DNA of 64,000 nt from Kitasatospora cheerisanensis KCTC 2395 (lineage in GTDB: Bacteria > Actinomycetota > Actinomycetes > Streptomycetales > Streptomycetaceae), in NCBI RefSeq assembly GCF_000696185.1, contig NZ_KK853997.1:2760638-2824637 (forward strand), in the 5' to 3' direction. This document shows, piece after piece, positions 55,872 to 64,000 of the stretch. Below the pieces are notes generated by a model. The model was not told where the DNA came from and did no database searches. It saw only the letters and a list, made by a program, of their open reading frames with translations. The first letter of the stretch is position 1. Each line of letters begins with the position of its first letter. The position numbers and the translations under genes are program-made.

Positions 55872-57967
55872 CCACCCCCGACAAGCCCGACGCGACCGTG
55901 CCCGACACGACCGTGCCCGAGGCCAGCGCGCCCGACCTGACCAAGGCCGGCGCGGCCAAACCCGACCTCGCCAAGGCCCCCGCCGGGGACGCGGGCGAGG
56001 AACAGGGGACGACCTCCACCTCGCAGGAGGCAGCCGCTCGCCGCGGCGGCCCCGGCCCCGGCCGGTTCATGGGCGCCCAGGGCACCGAGAAGGCCAAGGA
56101 CCTCGGCGGCTCCGCGAAGCGCCTGCTCGGGCTGCTCAAGCCGGAACGCAAGCTGCTGTTCACCGTCCTCGGTCTCGGCGCGCTCTCCATCGGGTGCGCG
56201 GTGGCCGGACCCCGGGTGCTCGGCAAGGCGACCGACCTGATCGTCGCCGGCGCCACCGGACCGCGCTTCGCCGGCGCCCCGAGCAAGCAGGCCGTGCTCG
56301 ACGGCCTGCGCGCCAGGGGCGAGGGCAACATCGCCGACCTGCTCGCCTCGATCGACTTCACCCCCGGCCAGGGCATGGACTTCGGGGCCATCGGCACCAT
56401 CCTGCTGTGGGTGCTGGGCATCTACCTGGCCGCCGTGCTGTTCGGCGTGATCCAGGGCCGGCTGGCCGCGCTGGCGATCAACCGCACGGTGTTCCGGCTG
56501 CGCGAGGAGACCGAGGCGAAGCTGGCCCGGCTGCCGCTCAGCTACTTCGACCGCCAGCCGCGCGGCGAGGTGCTGAGCCGGGTCACCAACGACATCGACA
56601 ACATCAACCAGTCGATGCAGCAGACCATGGGACAGGTCGTCAACTCCCTGCTGACCATCGTCGGCGTGCTGGTGATGATGTTCTGGATCTCCCCGCTGCT
56701 GGCCCTGATCGCGCTGATCTCCGTCCCGGTGTCGGTGGTCGTCGCGGCCAAGGTCGGCAAGCGGGCGCAGCCCCAGTTCATCAAGCAGTGGGGCTCCACC
56801 GGCAAGCTCAACGCGCACATCGAGGAGATGTTCACCGGCCACAGCCTGGTGAAGGTCTTCGGCCGCCAGGAGGAGGCCAAGGAGCTCTTCCAGCAGGAGA
56901 ACCAGGCACTGTACGAAGCCTCCTTCCGGGCTCAGTTCATTTCGGGGATCATCCAGCCGGCGATGATGCTGGTCGGCAACATCAACTACGTGCTGGTCGC
57001 GGTGGTCGGCGGTCTGCGGGTGGCCAGCGGCGCGCTGTCCATCGGTGACGTGCAGGCGTTCATCCAGTACTCCCGCCAGTTCAGCCAGCCGCTCAGCCAG
57101 GTCGCCTCGATGGCGAACCTGGTGCAGTCCGGTGTCGCCTCCGCCGAGCGGGTCTTCGAACTGCTCGACGCCGAGGAGCAGTCCCCCGAGCCGCAGCAGC
57201 CGGAGCGCCCCGCCGAGGTCCACGGCCGCGTCGCCTTCGAGGACGTCTCCTTCCGGTACGAGCCGGACAAGCCGCTCATCGAGGGCCTGTCGCTGAAGGT
57301 GGAGCCCGGCCACACCGTGGCCATCGTCGGCCCGACCGGCGCCGGCAAGACCACCATGGTCAACCTCCTCATGCGGTTCTACGAGGTCAGCGGCGGCCGG
57401 ATCACCCTCGACGGGGTGGACATCGCCGCGATGTCCCGCGAGGACCTGCGATCCGGCATCGGCATGGTGCTGCAGGACACCTGGCTGTTCGGCGGCACCA
57501 TCGCCGAGAACATCGCCTACGGCGCCGAGTCGGCCACCCGCGAGCAGGTGATCGCGGCGGCGAAGGCCGCGCACGTGGACCGTTTCGTGCGGACCCTCCC
57601 CGACGGCTACGACACCGTCCTGGACGACGAGGGCACCGGCGTCAGCGCGGGCGAGAAGCAGCTGATCACCATCGCCCGGGCCTTCCTGGCCCAGCCCTCG
57701 ATCCTGGTGCTGGACGAGGCGACCAGCTCCGTCGACACCCGTACCGAGGTGCTGATCCAGCGGGCGATGGCGGAACTGCGCACCGGCCGCACCAGCTTCG
57801 TGATCGCCCACCGCCTCTCCACCATCCGGGACGCCGACGTCATCCTGGTGATGGAGAACGGTTCGATCGTGGAGCAGGGCAACCACGACGAGCTGATCGC
57901 CGCCGACGGCGCCTACGCCCGGCTGTACCAGGCGCAGTTCGCCCAGGCGGTGGCCGAGGTCGACTGA
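55868..57967 (+). CDS. heterodimeric ABC exporter subunit, catalytically complete
   Basis: 699 residues, GTG 55868. A Pro/Ala/Asp-rich, disordered N-terminus of about 80 residues, six membrane helices with an unusual ~45-residue insert (130-175) between the first two, and the ATPase: Walker A GPTGAGKTT, signature VSAGEKQLITIARA, Walker B LVLDEATSSVD and switch HRLSTI. It has the catalytic Glu and His missing from its partner. Exports an unknown substrate, probably a drug or lipid. Ends seven bases before the convergent EamA gene. Confidence 0.95.
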   Translation: MTTPDKPDATVPDTTVPEASAPDLTKAGAAKPDLAKAPAGDAGEEQGTTSTSQEAAARRGGPGPGRFMGAQGTEKAKDLGGSAKRLLGLLKPERKLLFTVLGLGALSIGCAVAGPRVLGKATDLIVAGATGPRFAGAPSKQAVLDGLRARGEGNIADLLASIDFTPGQGMDFGAIGTILLWVLGIYLAAVLFGVIQGRLAALAINRTVFRLREETEAKLARLPLSYFDRQPRGEVLSRVTNDIDNINQSMQQTMGQVVNSLLTIVGVLVMMFWISPLLALIALISVPVSVVVAAKVGKRAQPQFIKQWGSTGKLNAHIEEMFTGHSLVKVFGRQEEAKELFQQENQALYEASFRAQFISGIIQPAMMLVGNINYVLVAVVGGLRVASGALSIGDVQAFIQYSRQFSQPLSQVASMANLVQSGVASAERVFELLDAEEQSPEPQQPERPAEVHGRVAFEDVSFRYEPDKPLIEGLSLKVEPGHTVAIVGPTGAGKTTMVNLLMRFYEVSGGRITLDGVDIAAMSREDLRSGIGMVLQDTWLFGGTIAENIAYGAESATREQVIAAAKAAHVDRFVRTLPDGYDTVLDDEGTGVSAGEKQLITIARAFLAQPSILVLDEATSSVDTRTEVLIQRAMAELRTGRTSFVIAHRLSTIRDADVILVMENGSIVEQGNHDELIAADGAYARLYQAQFAQAVAEVD

Positions 57968-57974
57968 CCTGCCG

Positions 57975-59024
57975 TCAGTTCGCCGCCCGGCCGACCGGCT
58001 CGGCGCCCAGGGGGAGGTCCGCACCGCGGGCCTCCCCCTCGCGTATCGCGGCGGGAGCGAGGGGCTCGGTGGTGCCGAGCGCGGGGGCGGCGGCTGCGGG
58101 GGAGGCGCCGCCGACGGCCGGGCTGCCCGCGCTGGTCGGAGCGGCGGAGGTGGCCGACGTGGCGACCACGGTGGTGGCGGGACGGCGGGCCGGACGCTGG
58201 CCGAGCAGGGTGGAGCTGAGGGCGAGAGCCATGCCCAGCAACTGCAGCGCGGTGAGGGACTGGCCGAGGGCGGCCCAGCCGATCACCGCCGCCGACACCG
58301 GGCTGAGCAGGCCCAGGAAGGCGACCGAGGTGGCGGGGAGGCGGCCGATGCCGCGGAACCAGACCCAGTACGCCAGGGCCGTGTTGGCCACCGCGAGGTA
58401 GCCGTACCCGAGCAGGTTGGCGCCGTCGAGCGCCGGCGGGGCACCCTCCACCAGCGCGGCGACCGGGAGCAGCAGCAGACCGCCCGCGGTGAGCTGCCAG
58501 CCCGTCAGGGCGAGCGGGCCGACGCCCTCCGGGCGGCCCCAGCGCTTGGTGAGCACCGTGCCGGCGGCCATCGCCCCGGCCCCGGCGAGGCCGGCGAGCA
58601 CGCCTATGGCGTCCAGCCGGGCGGTGGCGCGCAGCACCACCAGGGCCACGCCGAACACGCCGACGGTGCCCGCGAGCAGGGCCCGCCGCCCGAACCGCTC
58701 CCCCAGCAGCGGCACGGCCAGCCCGGCGGCCAGCAGCGGCTGTATCGCGCCGAGGACGGCGGCCACGCCGCCGGGCAGGCGGTAGGCGGCGACGAAAAGC
58801 AGGGCGAAGAAGACGCCGATGTTGAGCGCGCCCAGGACGGCGGAGCGCCACCACCAGGAACGGCTGGGGAGCCGGCGGGTGACGGCCAGCAGCACCAAGC
58901 CGGCGGGCAGGGCGCGCAAGGTCGCGGTGAGCAACGGCCGGTCCGCAGGCAGCAGTTCGGTCGTCACGGCATAGGTGGAGCCCCACGCGAGCGGGGCGAG
59001 CGCGGTGAGAGCTACGGTTCGCAT
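57975..59024 (-). CDS. EamA/DMT family exporter
   Basis: 349 residues with ten membrane helices in two EamA repeats (APLAWGSTYAVTTELLP at helix 1; TLRALPAGLVLLAV; second repeat from about 140). The last 75 residues are a disordered Ala/Pro/Thr tail not usual for the family. It is divergent from the MarR gene with a shared operator, so it is likely induced by a MarR ligand. Substrate unknown. Confidence 0.92.
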   Translation of the reverse strand: MRTVALTALAPLAWGSTYAVTTELLPADRPLLTATLRALPAGLVLLAVTRRLPSRSWWWRSAVLGALNIGVFFALLFVAAYRLPGGVAAVLGAIQPLLAAGLAVPLLGERFGRRALLAGTVGVFGVALVVLRATARLDAIGVLAGLAGAGAMAAGTVLTKRWGRPEGVGPLALTGWQLTAGGLLLLPVAALVEGAPPALDGANLLGYGYLAVANTALAYWVWFRGIGRLPATSVAFLGLLSPVSAAVIGWAALGQSLTALQLLGMALALSSTLLGQRPARRPATTVVATSATSAAPTSAGSPAVGGASPAAAAPALGTTEPLAPAAIREGEARGADLPLGAEPVGRAAN

Positions 59025-59030
59025 GGGAGA

Positions 59031-59048
59031 TAGCTTAGCGTCAAGCTA
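59031..59048. promoter_or_regulatory. MarR operator between EamA and MarR genes
   Basis: TAGCTT-AGCGTC-AAGCTA is a perfect 6-6-6 inverted repeat. It starts seven bases before the EamA start codon (minus strand) and 81 bases before marR. It is the only palindrome in the gap and should be the repressor site. Confidence 0.7.
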
Positions 59049-59128
59049 CTTGCTGTCGAGTCAATTAACGGGAGGAATCTCGGTTCTCGCCCACTCACTC
59101 CCGAACCGCCCTGTGCCACACTGGCCAG

Positions 59129-59677
59129 ATGGACCGACTGGACCTTCGCAGCGCCGCGCACGACCCGGTGGACACCATCGCCGACCAGTGGCGGCACGAG
59201 CGCCCCGACCTCGCCGACCGGACCGAGGCGATGGCCGCGTTCGGCCGCGTGCACCGGCTCTCCCGCGCGGTCGGCGACCTGATGGAGCAGGCCTACGCGC
59301 CGTACGGGATCGGTCGCGGCGAGTTCGACGTCCTGGCCACGCTGCGCCGCGCCGGGGAGCCGTTCTCGCTGTCGCCGCGCGAGCTGACCGCCACCCTGAT
59401 GCTCACCACCGGCGGGATGACCGGCCGTCTGGACAAGCTGGAGCGGGCCGGCCTGGTCACCCGCTCCCCCGACCCGAACGACCGGCGCGGTCTGCGGATC
59501 ACCCTCACCGACTTCGGCCGCGAGACGGTCGACCAGGCGGTGGCCGCCGGCACCGCCGTCCAGCAGCGGATCATCGACCGGCTCGGCGAGCAGCGGCTGA
59601 CCGAGCTGAACACCCTGCTCAGGGACTTGCTGCACAGCGTGGAGACCACGCCGCATCCCGCCTCGGCCCGCCCCTGA
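59129..59677 (+). CDS. MarR family transcriptional regulator
   Basis: 182 residues, ATG 59129. Winged helix with GIGRGEFDVLATLRRAGEPFSLSPRELTATLMLTTGGMTGRLDKLERAGLVTRSPDPNDRRGLRITLTDFGRE, the MarR signature (DPNDRRG wing). N-terminal 35 residues are a charged extension. It most likely represses the divergent EamA exporter. CACACT six bases before the ATG could act as a -10 for a leaderless mRNA. Confidence 0.93.
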   Translation: MDRLDLRSAAHDPVDTIADQWRHERPDLADRTEAMAAFGRVHRLSRAVGDLMEQAYAPYGIGRGEFDVLATLRRAGEPFSLSPRELTATLMLTTGGMTGRLDKLERAGLVTRSPDPNDRRGLRITLTDFGRETVDQAVAAGTAVQQRIIDRLGEQRLTELNTLLRDLLHSVETTPHPASARP

Positions 59678-59849
59678 TCCTTCCCCTCCGGCCTCCCGCC
59701 CCGACCGAAGCGCACCCTCGCCCGACGCGTGCCCTCGCCCGACGCGCGCCCCAGCCGCCCGCGCTCGACGCCGAGACCTGACCGCCCGCGCCTGACGGCC
59801 GGTCAGGACCGGCTGCCGCCCCGGCCGTTCGGCGCGCTACCGTGGATGC

Positions 59850-60752
59850 GTGCCCGAACCGACCACCCTCGACACCGCGCCGTCCGGCCCCGTGGACGCC
59901 TTCCAGGCCGAGCGCCGCTACCTGGGCTCGATCGCCTACCGCCTGCTCGGCTCGGTGGCCGACGCCGAGGACGTGCTGCAGGAGGCCTGGCTGCGCTGGC
60001 AGTCCGCCGACCGCTCGGGCATCGCCGAGCCGCGCGCCTACCTGACCACGGTGGTGACCAGGCTCTGCTACGACCAACTGGGTTCGGCCCGGGCCCGCCG
60101 CGAGGCGTACTTCGGGGAGTGGCTGCCGGAGCCGTTGCTGACCACCGAGGACTCCCCCGCCGAACTGGCCGAGGTCGGCGAGGCGGTGTCGGTGGCGATG
60201 CTGGCGGTGATGGAGCAGCTGAGCCCGGCCGAGCGGGCGGCGTTCGTGCTGCACGACGTGTTCGCGGTGGGCTTCGAGGAGATCGCCTCGGCGCTGGACC
60301 GCTCCCCCGAGGCGACCCGGCAGCTCGCCTCCCGGGCCCGCCGCCGGGTGCGTGACGGGGGCCGGCGCAGCACGGTCGACCCGGCCGAGCACCGTCAGGT
60401 GGTGACGGCGTTCATCTCCGCCGCGACCGGCGGCGACCTGGCGGCGCTGATGGACGTGCTCGACCCCGAGGTGGCCTGGCACTCCGACGGTGGCGGCATC
60501 GTCAGCGCGGGCCGCCGGCCGGTGCTCGGCGCGATCCACGTGGGCCGGCTGGTACGCAAGCTCTCCCAGCGCTTCATGGGCCCGGAGCACCCGCTGGTGC
60601 CGGCGCTCGTCAACGGCGAGCTGGGCGCGGTCTGGTATGCGGAGCCGGGCGTGATCGGCGGCGTGGTCGCCTTCACCGTCGCGGACGGCCGGATCACCGC
60701 CGCGTACGCGATGGTGAACCCGGAGAAGCTCGCCCACCTCTCGGGGGCGTGA
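59850..60752 (+). CDS. sigJ: ECF41 sigma factor (SigJ type) with SnoaL-like C-terminus
   Basis: 300 residues, GTG 59850. Region 2 (17-80: FQAERRYLGSIAYRLLGSVADAEDVLQEAWLRW), linker WLPEPLLT (91-98), region 4 (122-170: SPAERAAFVLHDVFAVGFEEIASALDRSPEATRQLASRARRRV) and a SnoaL-like domain (180-300) with DGGG (213-216) and NPEKL (290-294). These are the diagnostic ECF41 motifs. The C-terminal domain acts as a built-in modulator, replacing a separate anti-sigma. TACCGT six bases before the GTG predicts a leaderless mRNA. Target: the oxidoreductase downstream. Confidence 0.95.
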   Translation: MPEPTTLDTAPSGPVDAFQAERRYLGSIAYRLLGSVADAEDVLQEAWLRWQSADRSGIAEPRAYLTTVVTRLCYDQLGSARARREAYFGEWLPEPLLTTEDSPAELAEVGEAVSVAMLAVMEQLSPAERAAFVLHDVFAVGFEEIASALDRSPEATRQLASRARRRVRDGGRRSTVDPAEHRQVVTAFISAATGGDLAALMDVLDPEVAWHSDGGGIVSAGRRPVLGAIHVGRLVRKLSQRFMGPEHPLVPALVNGELGAVWYAEPGVIGGVVAFTVADGRITAAYAMVNPEKLAHLSGA

Positions 60753-60762
60753 CCCGGCTCAC

Positions 60763-60789
60763 GGTCACACTTCCGCGGGCTGCGTCGTC
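60763..60789 (+). promoter_or_regulatory. ECF41-type promoter of the FAD oxidoreductase
   Basis: GGTCACA (60763-60769), 16 bases, CGTC (60786-60789). This differs in one base from the ECF41 consensus I recall (TGTCACA-N16-CGTC). It lies between the sigma gene and its neighbour, 46 bases before the oxidoreductase start. Confidence 0.75.
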
Positions 60790-60834
60790 CCCCTTCCGTA
60801 TCCGCCACCGGCGGAGTCCGTGAAGGAGGACGAG

Positions 60835-61905
60835 ATGACCGGCAAGCACATCGTGGTGATCGGCGCGGGCTACGCGGGGCTGTCCGCCGCTGCCGGGATC
60901 GGTCGCGGCCCGGACCGGGTCACCCTGATCGCCCCGGAGCGGCGCTTCGCCCACCGGGTGCGCCAGCACGAGATCGCCGCCGGCCGCAGGGTCTCCCGTC
61001 CCGAGATCGCGCACGTGCTTCGCGGCCGCAAGGTCGCCCACCGGGCCACCCGGGTCGTCGAACTCGACCTGGCCGGGCGGAAGGTGGTCACCGAGGACGG
61101 CGAGCGGATCGCGTACGACACCCTGGTGTACGCGCTGGGCAGCCGGGTCGCCTGGAGCGGCGTGCCCGGCGCGGCCGAGCACGCGTACTCGGCGGACCGC
61201 GCCGAGGAACTGCACCGCCGGATCGCCGACGCCGCGGCTCCCGGGACGATCGCGGTGGTCGGCGGCGGCGCGACCGGCATCGAGCTGGCCGCCGAGTTGG
61301 CGGAGGCCCACCCCGGTTGGCAGGTCCGCCTGGTGGCGTCCGGCCAGGTCGGGGGCTGGCTGTCGGCCCGCGGCCGGGCGCACGTCCTGGCGGTGCTCGG
61401 CCGGCTCGGCGTCCGAGTGGACGAGGCGCACCAGGTCACCACCGTCACCACCGCCGGACTGGAGACCTCGGCCGGCCCGGTCCGCGCCGAGGTGGTGGTG
61501 TGGGCCGGCTCGCTGGAGCCGCACCCGCTGGCCGCCGAATCCGGCCTGGCGGTCACTGGGAGCGGCCGGGCCGTGGTGGACGACCACCTGCGCTCGGTGT
61601 CGCACCCCGAGGTGTACGTGATCGGGGACGCCGCCGCCGTCGAGGTGCCCGGCGTCGGGCAGCTGCGGATGGCCTGCGCCACCGCCCAGCCGCAGGGCCG
61701 CTACCTGGGCAGACTGCTCCGCGGACGCACCGACAAGCCGTTCTCCTACCGCTATGCCGTCCAGTGCCTGAGCCTGGGCCGCGGGGAGGCGCTGGTCCAG
61801 CTGATCCACGGCGACGACTCGATGCGGCCCGGGGTGGTGACCGGACTGGCCGGGCGGCTGGTCAAGGCGGCGATCGTCACCGGCCTGCCGCTGTCGCTCC
61901 GCTGA
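60835..61905 (+). CDS. NAD(P)/FAD-dependent oxidoreductase
   Basis: 356 residues, ATG 60835 with AAGGAGG five bases upstream (GTG 60820 rejected). FAD-binding VVIGAGYAGLSAAAGI near the N-terminus, second Rossmann motif IAVVGGGATGIELAAELAE for NAD(P)H, and HPEVYVIGDAAAV near the C-terminus, an NDH-2/ferredoxin-reductase-like architecture. No redox CxxC was seen. ECF41 genes typically neighbour an oxidoreductase-type gene, fitting this pair. Substrate unknown. Confidence 0.92.
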   Translation: MTGKHIVVIGAGYAGLSAAAGIGRGPDRVTLIAPERRFAHRVRQHEIAAGRRVSRPEIAHVLRGRKVAHRATRVVELDLAGRKVVTEDGERIAYDTLVYALGSRVAWSGVPGAAEHAYSADRAEELHRRIADAAAPGTIAVVGGGATGIELAAELAEAHPGWQVRLVASGQVGGWLSARGRAHVLAVLGRLGVRVDEAHQVTTVTTAGLETSAGPVRAEVVVWAGSLEPHPLAAESGLAVTGSGRAVVDDHLRSVSHPEVYVIGDAAAVEVPGVGQLRMACATAQPQGRYLGRLLRGRTDKPFSYRYAVQCLSLGRGEALVQLIHGDDSMRPGVVTGLAGRLVKAAIVTGLPLSLR

Positions 61906-61955
61906 CCCCCCGTCGGCCGCCACGCCCGGACCGCAGGGCTGCCGCCGGAAACGGC

Positions 61956-61992
61956 ACCGGGCCGGGACCCCGTGTGGGGATCCCGGCCCGGT
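61956..61992. terminator. bidirectional terminator between oxidoreductase and lepA
   Basis: A perfect 12-bp stem (61956-61967 with 61981-61992), whose loop is partly self-paired (CCCC/GGGG), lies between the two convergent genes. No T tract. Confidence 0.8.
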
Positions 61993-62008
61993 CGGGCGGC
62001 CGTGGGAG

Positions 62009-63877
62009 TTACTTCTTTTCCTTCGGCGTCTCGGCGTCCGTCGACAGCGCGGCGATGAAGGCCTCCTGCGGGACCTCCACGCGGCCGACCATCTTCATCC
62101 GCTTCTTGCCTTCCTTCTGCTTCTCCAGCAGCTTGCGCTTACGCGAGATGTCACCGCCGTAGCACTTGGCGAGAACGTCCTTGCGGATCGCGCGGACCGT
62201 CTCACGGGCGATCACCCGGGAGCCGATCGCGGCCTGGATCGGCACCTCGAACTGCTGACGCGGGATCAGCTTCTGCAGCTTGCCGGCCATCATCACGCCG
62301 TAGTTGTAGGCCTTGTCCTTGTGCACGATCGCGGAGAACGCGTCCACCGCGTCGCCGTGCAGCAGGATGTCGACCTTGACCAGGTTGGCGGTCTGCTCGC
62401 CGATGGGCTCGTAGTCCAGCGAGGCGTAGCCGCGGGTCTTGGACTTCAGCTGGTCGAAGAAGTCGAAGACGATCTCGGCCAGCGGCAGGGTGTAGCGCAG
62501 CTCCACCCGGTCCTCGGAGAGGTAGTCCATGCCCTGCAGGTTGCCGCGGCGGGACTGGCAGAGCTCCATGATCGCGCCGACGAACTCGTTGGGCGCCAGG
62601 ATGGTGCCGCGCACGACCGGCTCGTACACCTCGGCGATCTTGCCGGTGGGGAACTCGCTCGGGTTGGTGACGGTGTGCTCGGTGCCGTCCTCCATGATCA
62701 CCCGGTAGATCACGTTCGGGGCGGTGGAGATCAGGTCGAGGTTGAACTCGCGCTCCAGGCGCTCCCGGATGATCTCCAGGTGCAGCAGGCCGAGGAAGCC
62801 GCAGCGGTAGCCGAAGCCGAGCGCGACCGAGGTCTCCGGCTCGTAGACCAGCGCAGCGTCGTTCAGCCGCAGCTTGTCGAGGGCGTCACGGAGCAGCGGG
62901 TAGTCCGAGCCGTCCAGCGGGTACAGGCCGGAGAACACCATCGGGCGCGGGTCCTTGTAGCCGCCGAGCGCCTCGGTGGCGCCCTTGTTCTGCGAGGTGA
63001 TCGTGTCACCGACCTTGGACTGCCGGACGTCCTTCACACCGGTGATGATGTAGCCGACCTCGCCGACGCCGAGGCCGTCGGCGACCTTCGGCTCGGGCGA
63101 GATGACGCCGATCTCCAGCAGCTCGTGGGTAGCGCCGGTGGACATCATGGCGATCCGCTCACGCTTGGTGAGCTGGCCGTCGACCACTCGCACGTAGGTG
63201 ACCACGCCGCGGTAGGCGTCGTACACCGAGTCGAAGATCATCGCGCGGGCCGGGGCGTCCTTGATGCCGACCGGGGCGGGGATCTTCTCGACCACGTGGT
63301 CGAGCAGGTCCTCCACGCCGAGGCCGGTCTTCGCGGAGACCTTCAGCACGTCGTCCGGGTCGCAGCCGATGATGTGCGCGATCTCCGCCGCGTACTTCTC
63401 GGGCTGGGCGGCCGGCAGGTCGATCTTGTTGAGCACCGGAATGATGGTGAGGTCGTTCTCCAGCGCCAGGTACAGGTTGGCGAGGGTCTGCGCCTCGATG
63501 CCCTGGGCCGCGTCGACCACCAGGATGGTTCCCTCGCAGGCCGCGAGGGAGCGGGACACCTCGTACGTGAAGTCCACGTGGCCGGGGGTGTCGATCATGT
63601 TGAGGATGTGTGTCTTGCCCGCGTTCTCACCGGTCCGCGGCGCCCACGGGAGGCGGACGGCCTGGGACTTGATGGTGATGCCGCGCTCGCGCTCGATGTC
63701 CATCCGGTCGAGGTACTGGGCGCGCATCTGCCGGGGGTCCACCACGCCGGTGATCTGCAGCATCCGGTCGGCGAGCGTCGACTTGCCGTGGTCGATGTGG
63801 GCGATGATGCAGAAGTTGCGGATCACCGCCGGGTCAGTACGGCTGGGCTCTGGCACGTTGCTGGGGGTCGCGGGCAC
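62009..63877 (-). CDS. lepA: elongation factor 4 (LepA)
   Basis: 622 residues from GTG 63875-63877; the upstream frame to 63976 gives only basic low-complexity residues. G1 AHIDHGKST (26-34), G2 RGITIK, G3 DTPGH, G4 NKID, then domains II, III and V and the LepA-specific C-terminal domain ([23 protein letters not shown]; ending [19 protein letters not shown]). It back-translocates stalled ribosomes. Confidence 0.97.
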   Translation of the reverse strand: MPATPSNVPEPSRTDPAVIRNFCIIAHIDHGKSTLADRMLQITGVVDPRQMRAQYLDRMDIERERGITIKSQAVRLPWAPRTGENAGKTHILNMIDTPGHVDFTYEVSRSLAACEGTILVVDAAQGIEAQTLANLYLALENDLTIIPVLNKIDLPAAQPEKYAAEIAHIIGCDPDDVLKVSAKTGLGVEDLLDHVVEKIPAPVGIKDAPARAMIFDSVYDAYRGVVTYVRVVDGQLTKRERIAMMSTGATHELLEIGVISPEPKVADGLGVGEVGYIITGVKDVRQSKVGDTITSQNKGATEALGGYKDPRPMVFSGLYPLDGSDYPLLRDALDKLRLNDAALVYEPETSVALGFGYRCGFLGLLHLEIIRERLEREFNLDLISTAPNVIYRVIMEDGTEHTVTNPSEFPTGKIAEVYEPVVRGTILAPNEFVGAIMELCQSRRGNLQGMDYLSEDRVELRYTLPLAEIVFDFFDQLKSKTRGYASLDYEPIGEQTANLVKVDILLHGDAVDAFSAIVHKDKAYNYGVMMAGKLQKLIPRQQFEVPIQAAIGSRVIARETVRAIRKDVLAKCYGGDISRKRKLLEKQKEGKKRMKMVGRVEVPQEAFIAALSTDAETPKEKK

Positions 63878-63979
63878 CTTGGTCCGATTTCTGATCCGAT
63901 CAATATGGTTCCGTCCATCCTCCCATGCCCGAGGCCGACCGGTCTTTCCGCCCGGGCGGGCATGCGGCACGATCACCGC

Positions 63980-64000
63980 ATGATCCTGGAAAGCGCCCTG
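63980..64000 (+). CDS. first codons of a divergent gene (cut by window edge)
   Basis: ATG 63980 begins MILESAL, divergent from lepA. This resembles the start of actinobacterial antibiotic-biosynthesis-monooxygenase-like proteins (MILE-type starts), but seven residues cannot decide. The position fits a promoter-proximal start. Confidence 0.25.

Overview
This is high-GC actinobacterial chromosome (roughly 72% G+C by eye, strong G/C bias at third codon positions, many GTG and a few TTG starts). Gene content and order point to Streptomycetaceae (Streptomyces, Kitasatospora or close kin). Indicators are the hrcA-dnaJ-rsmE-tricorn-HIT-rnz-phoH-ybeY-CBS protein-era-recO-uppS run, lepA and hemW near it, and a Zur-controlled znuABC next to glyS. 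It is almost all vertically inherited core chromosome. I see no insertion sequence, integrase, phage, CRISPR array, rRNA or tRNA gene.

Left part (1-20.3 kb): a GDSL lipoprotein hydrolase cut by the window edge, a PAC2 protein, a GNAT acetyltransferase, a winged-helix regulator with its membrane-protein partner, a secreted guanyl-specific RNase (RNase Sa type), pyruvate phosphate dikinase, dusB, and a histidine kinase/response regulator/DUF4097 operon. Next come two small genes of unknown function (the second has lost its 3' end), a divergent MmyB-type regulator/MFS exporter pair with two clear palindromes between them, a NADAR protein, a 588-residue unknown protein and glyS.

Middle (20.3-47.2 kb): the zinc-uptake system znuA-znuC-znuB-zur with two Zur boxes over the znuA start; uppS, recO, a TerB-like protein, and leuA preceded by a Leu-rich leader peptide and attenuator. 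After emfourin and an alpha/beta hydrolase comes a long minus-strand block: degenerate cytidine deaminase (frameshifted), a 53-residue membrane protein, era; then aldo/keto reductase, DUF4383 and a small protein; then CBS/HlyC protein, ybeY, phoH, rnz, HIT, tricorn protease, rsmE, dnaJ and hrcA with a CIRCE operator. The divergent htpX-pspAB envelope-stress pair carries a previously unmarked 40-codon ORF that overlaps the htpX stop.

Right part (47.2-64 kb): a frameshifted hypothetical gene, DUF2785 and DUF3097 proteins, an ECF sigma factor with a membrane partner, hemW, a long-chain acyl-CoA ligase, a heterodimeric ABC exporter with one degenerate ATP site, an EamA exporter divergent from a MarR regulator, an ECF41 (SigJ-type) sigma factor followed by an FAD oxidoreductase whose upstream region closely matches the ECF41 promoter, lepA, and the first codons of one more gene.

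I found no clearly new multi-gene system. The observations most worth following are the ECF41 sigma/oxidoreductase pair with its promoter, the 40-codon repeat peptide ORF between htpX and pspAB, the perfect 19-bp palindrome at the two-component operon, the leaderless znuA with Zur boxes covering its promoter, the leu attenuator, and two one-base deficits in G runs that break otherwise conserved genes.
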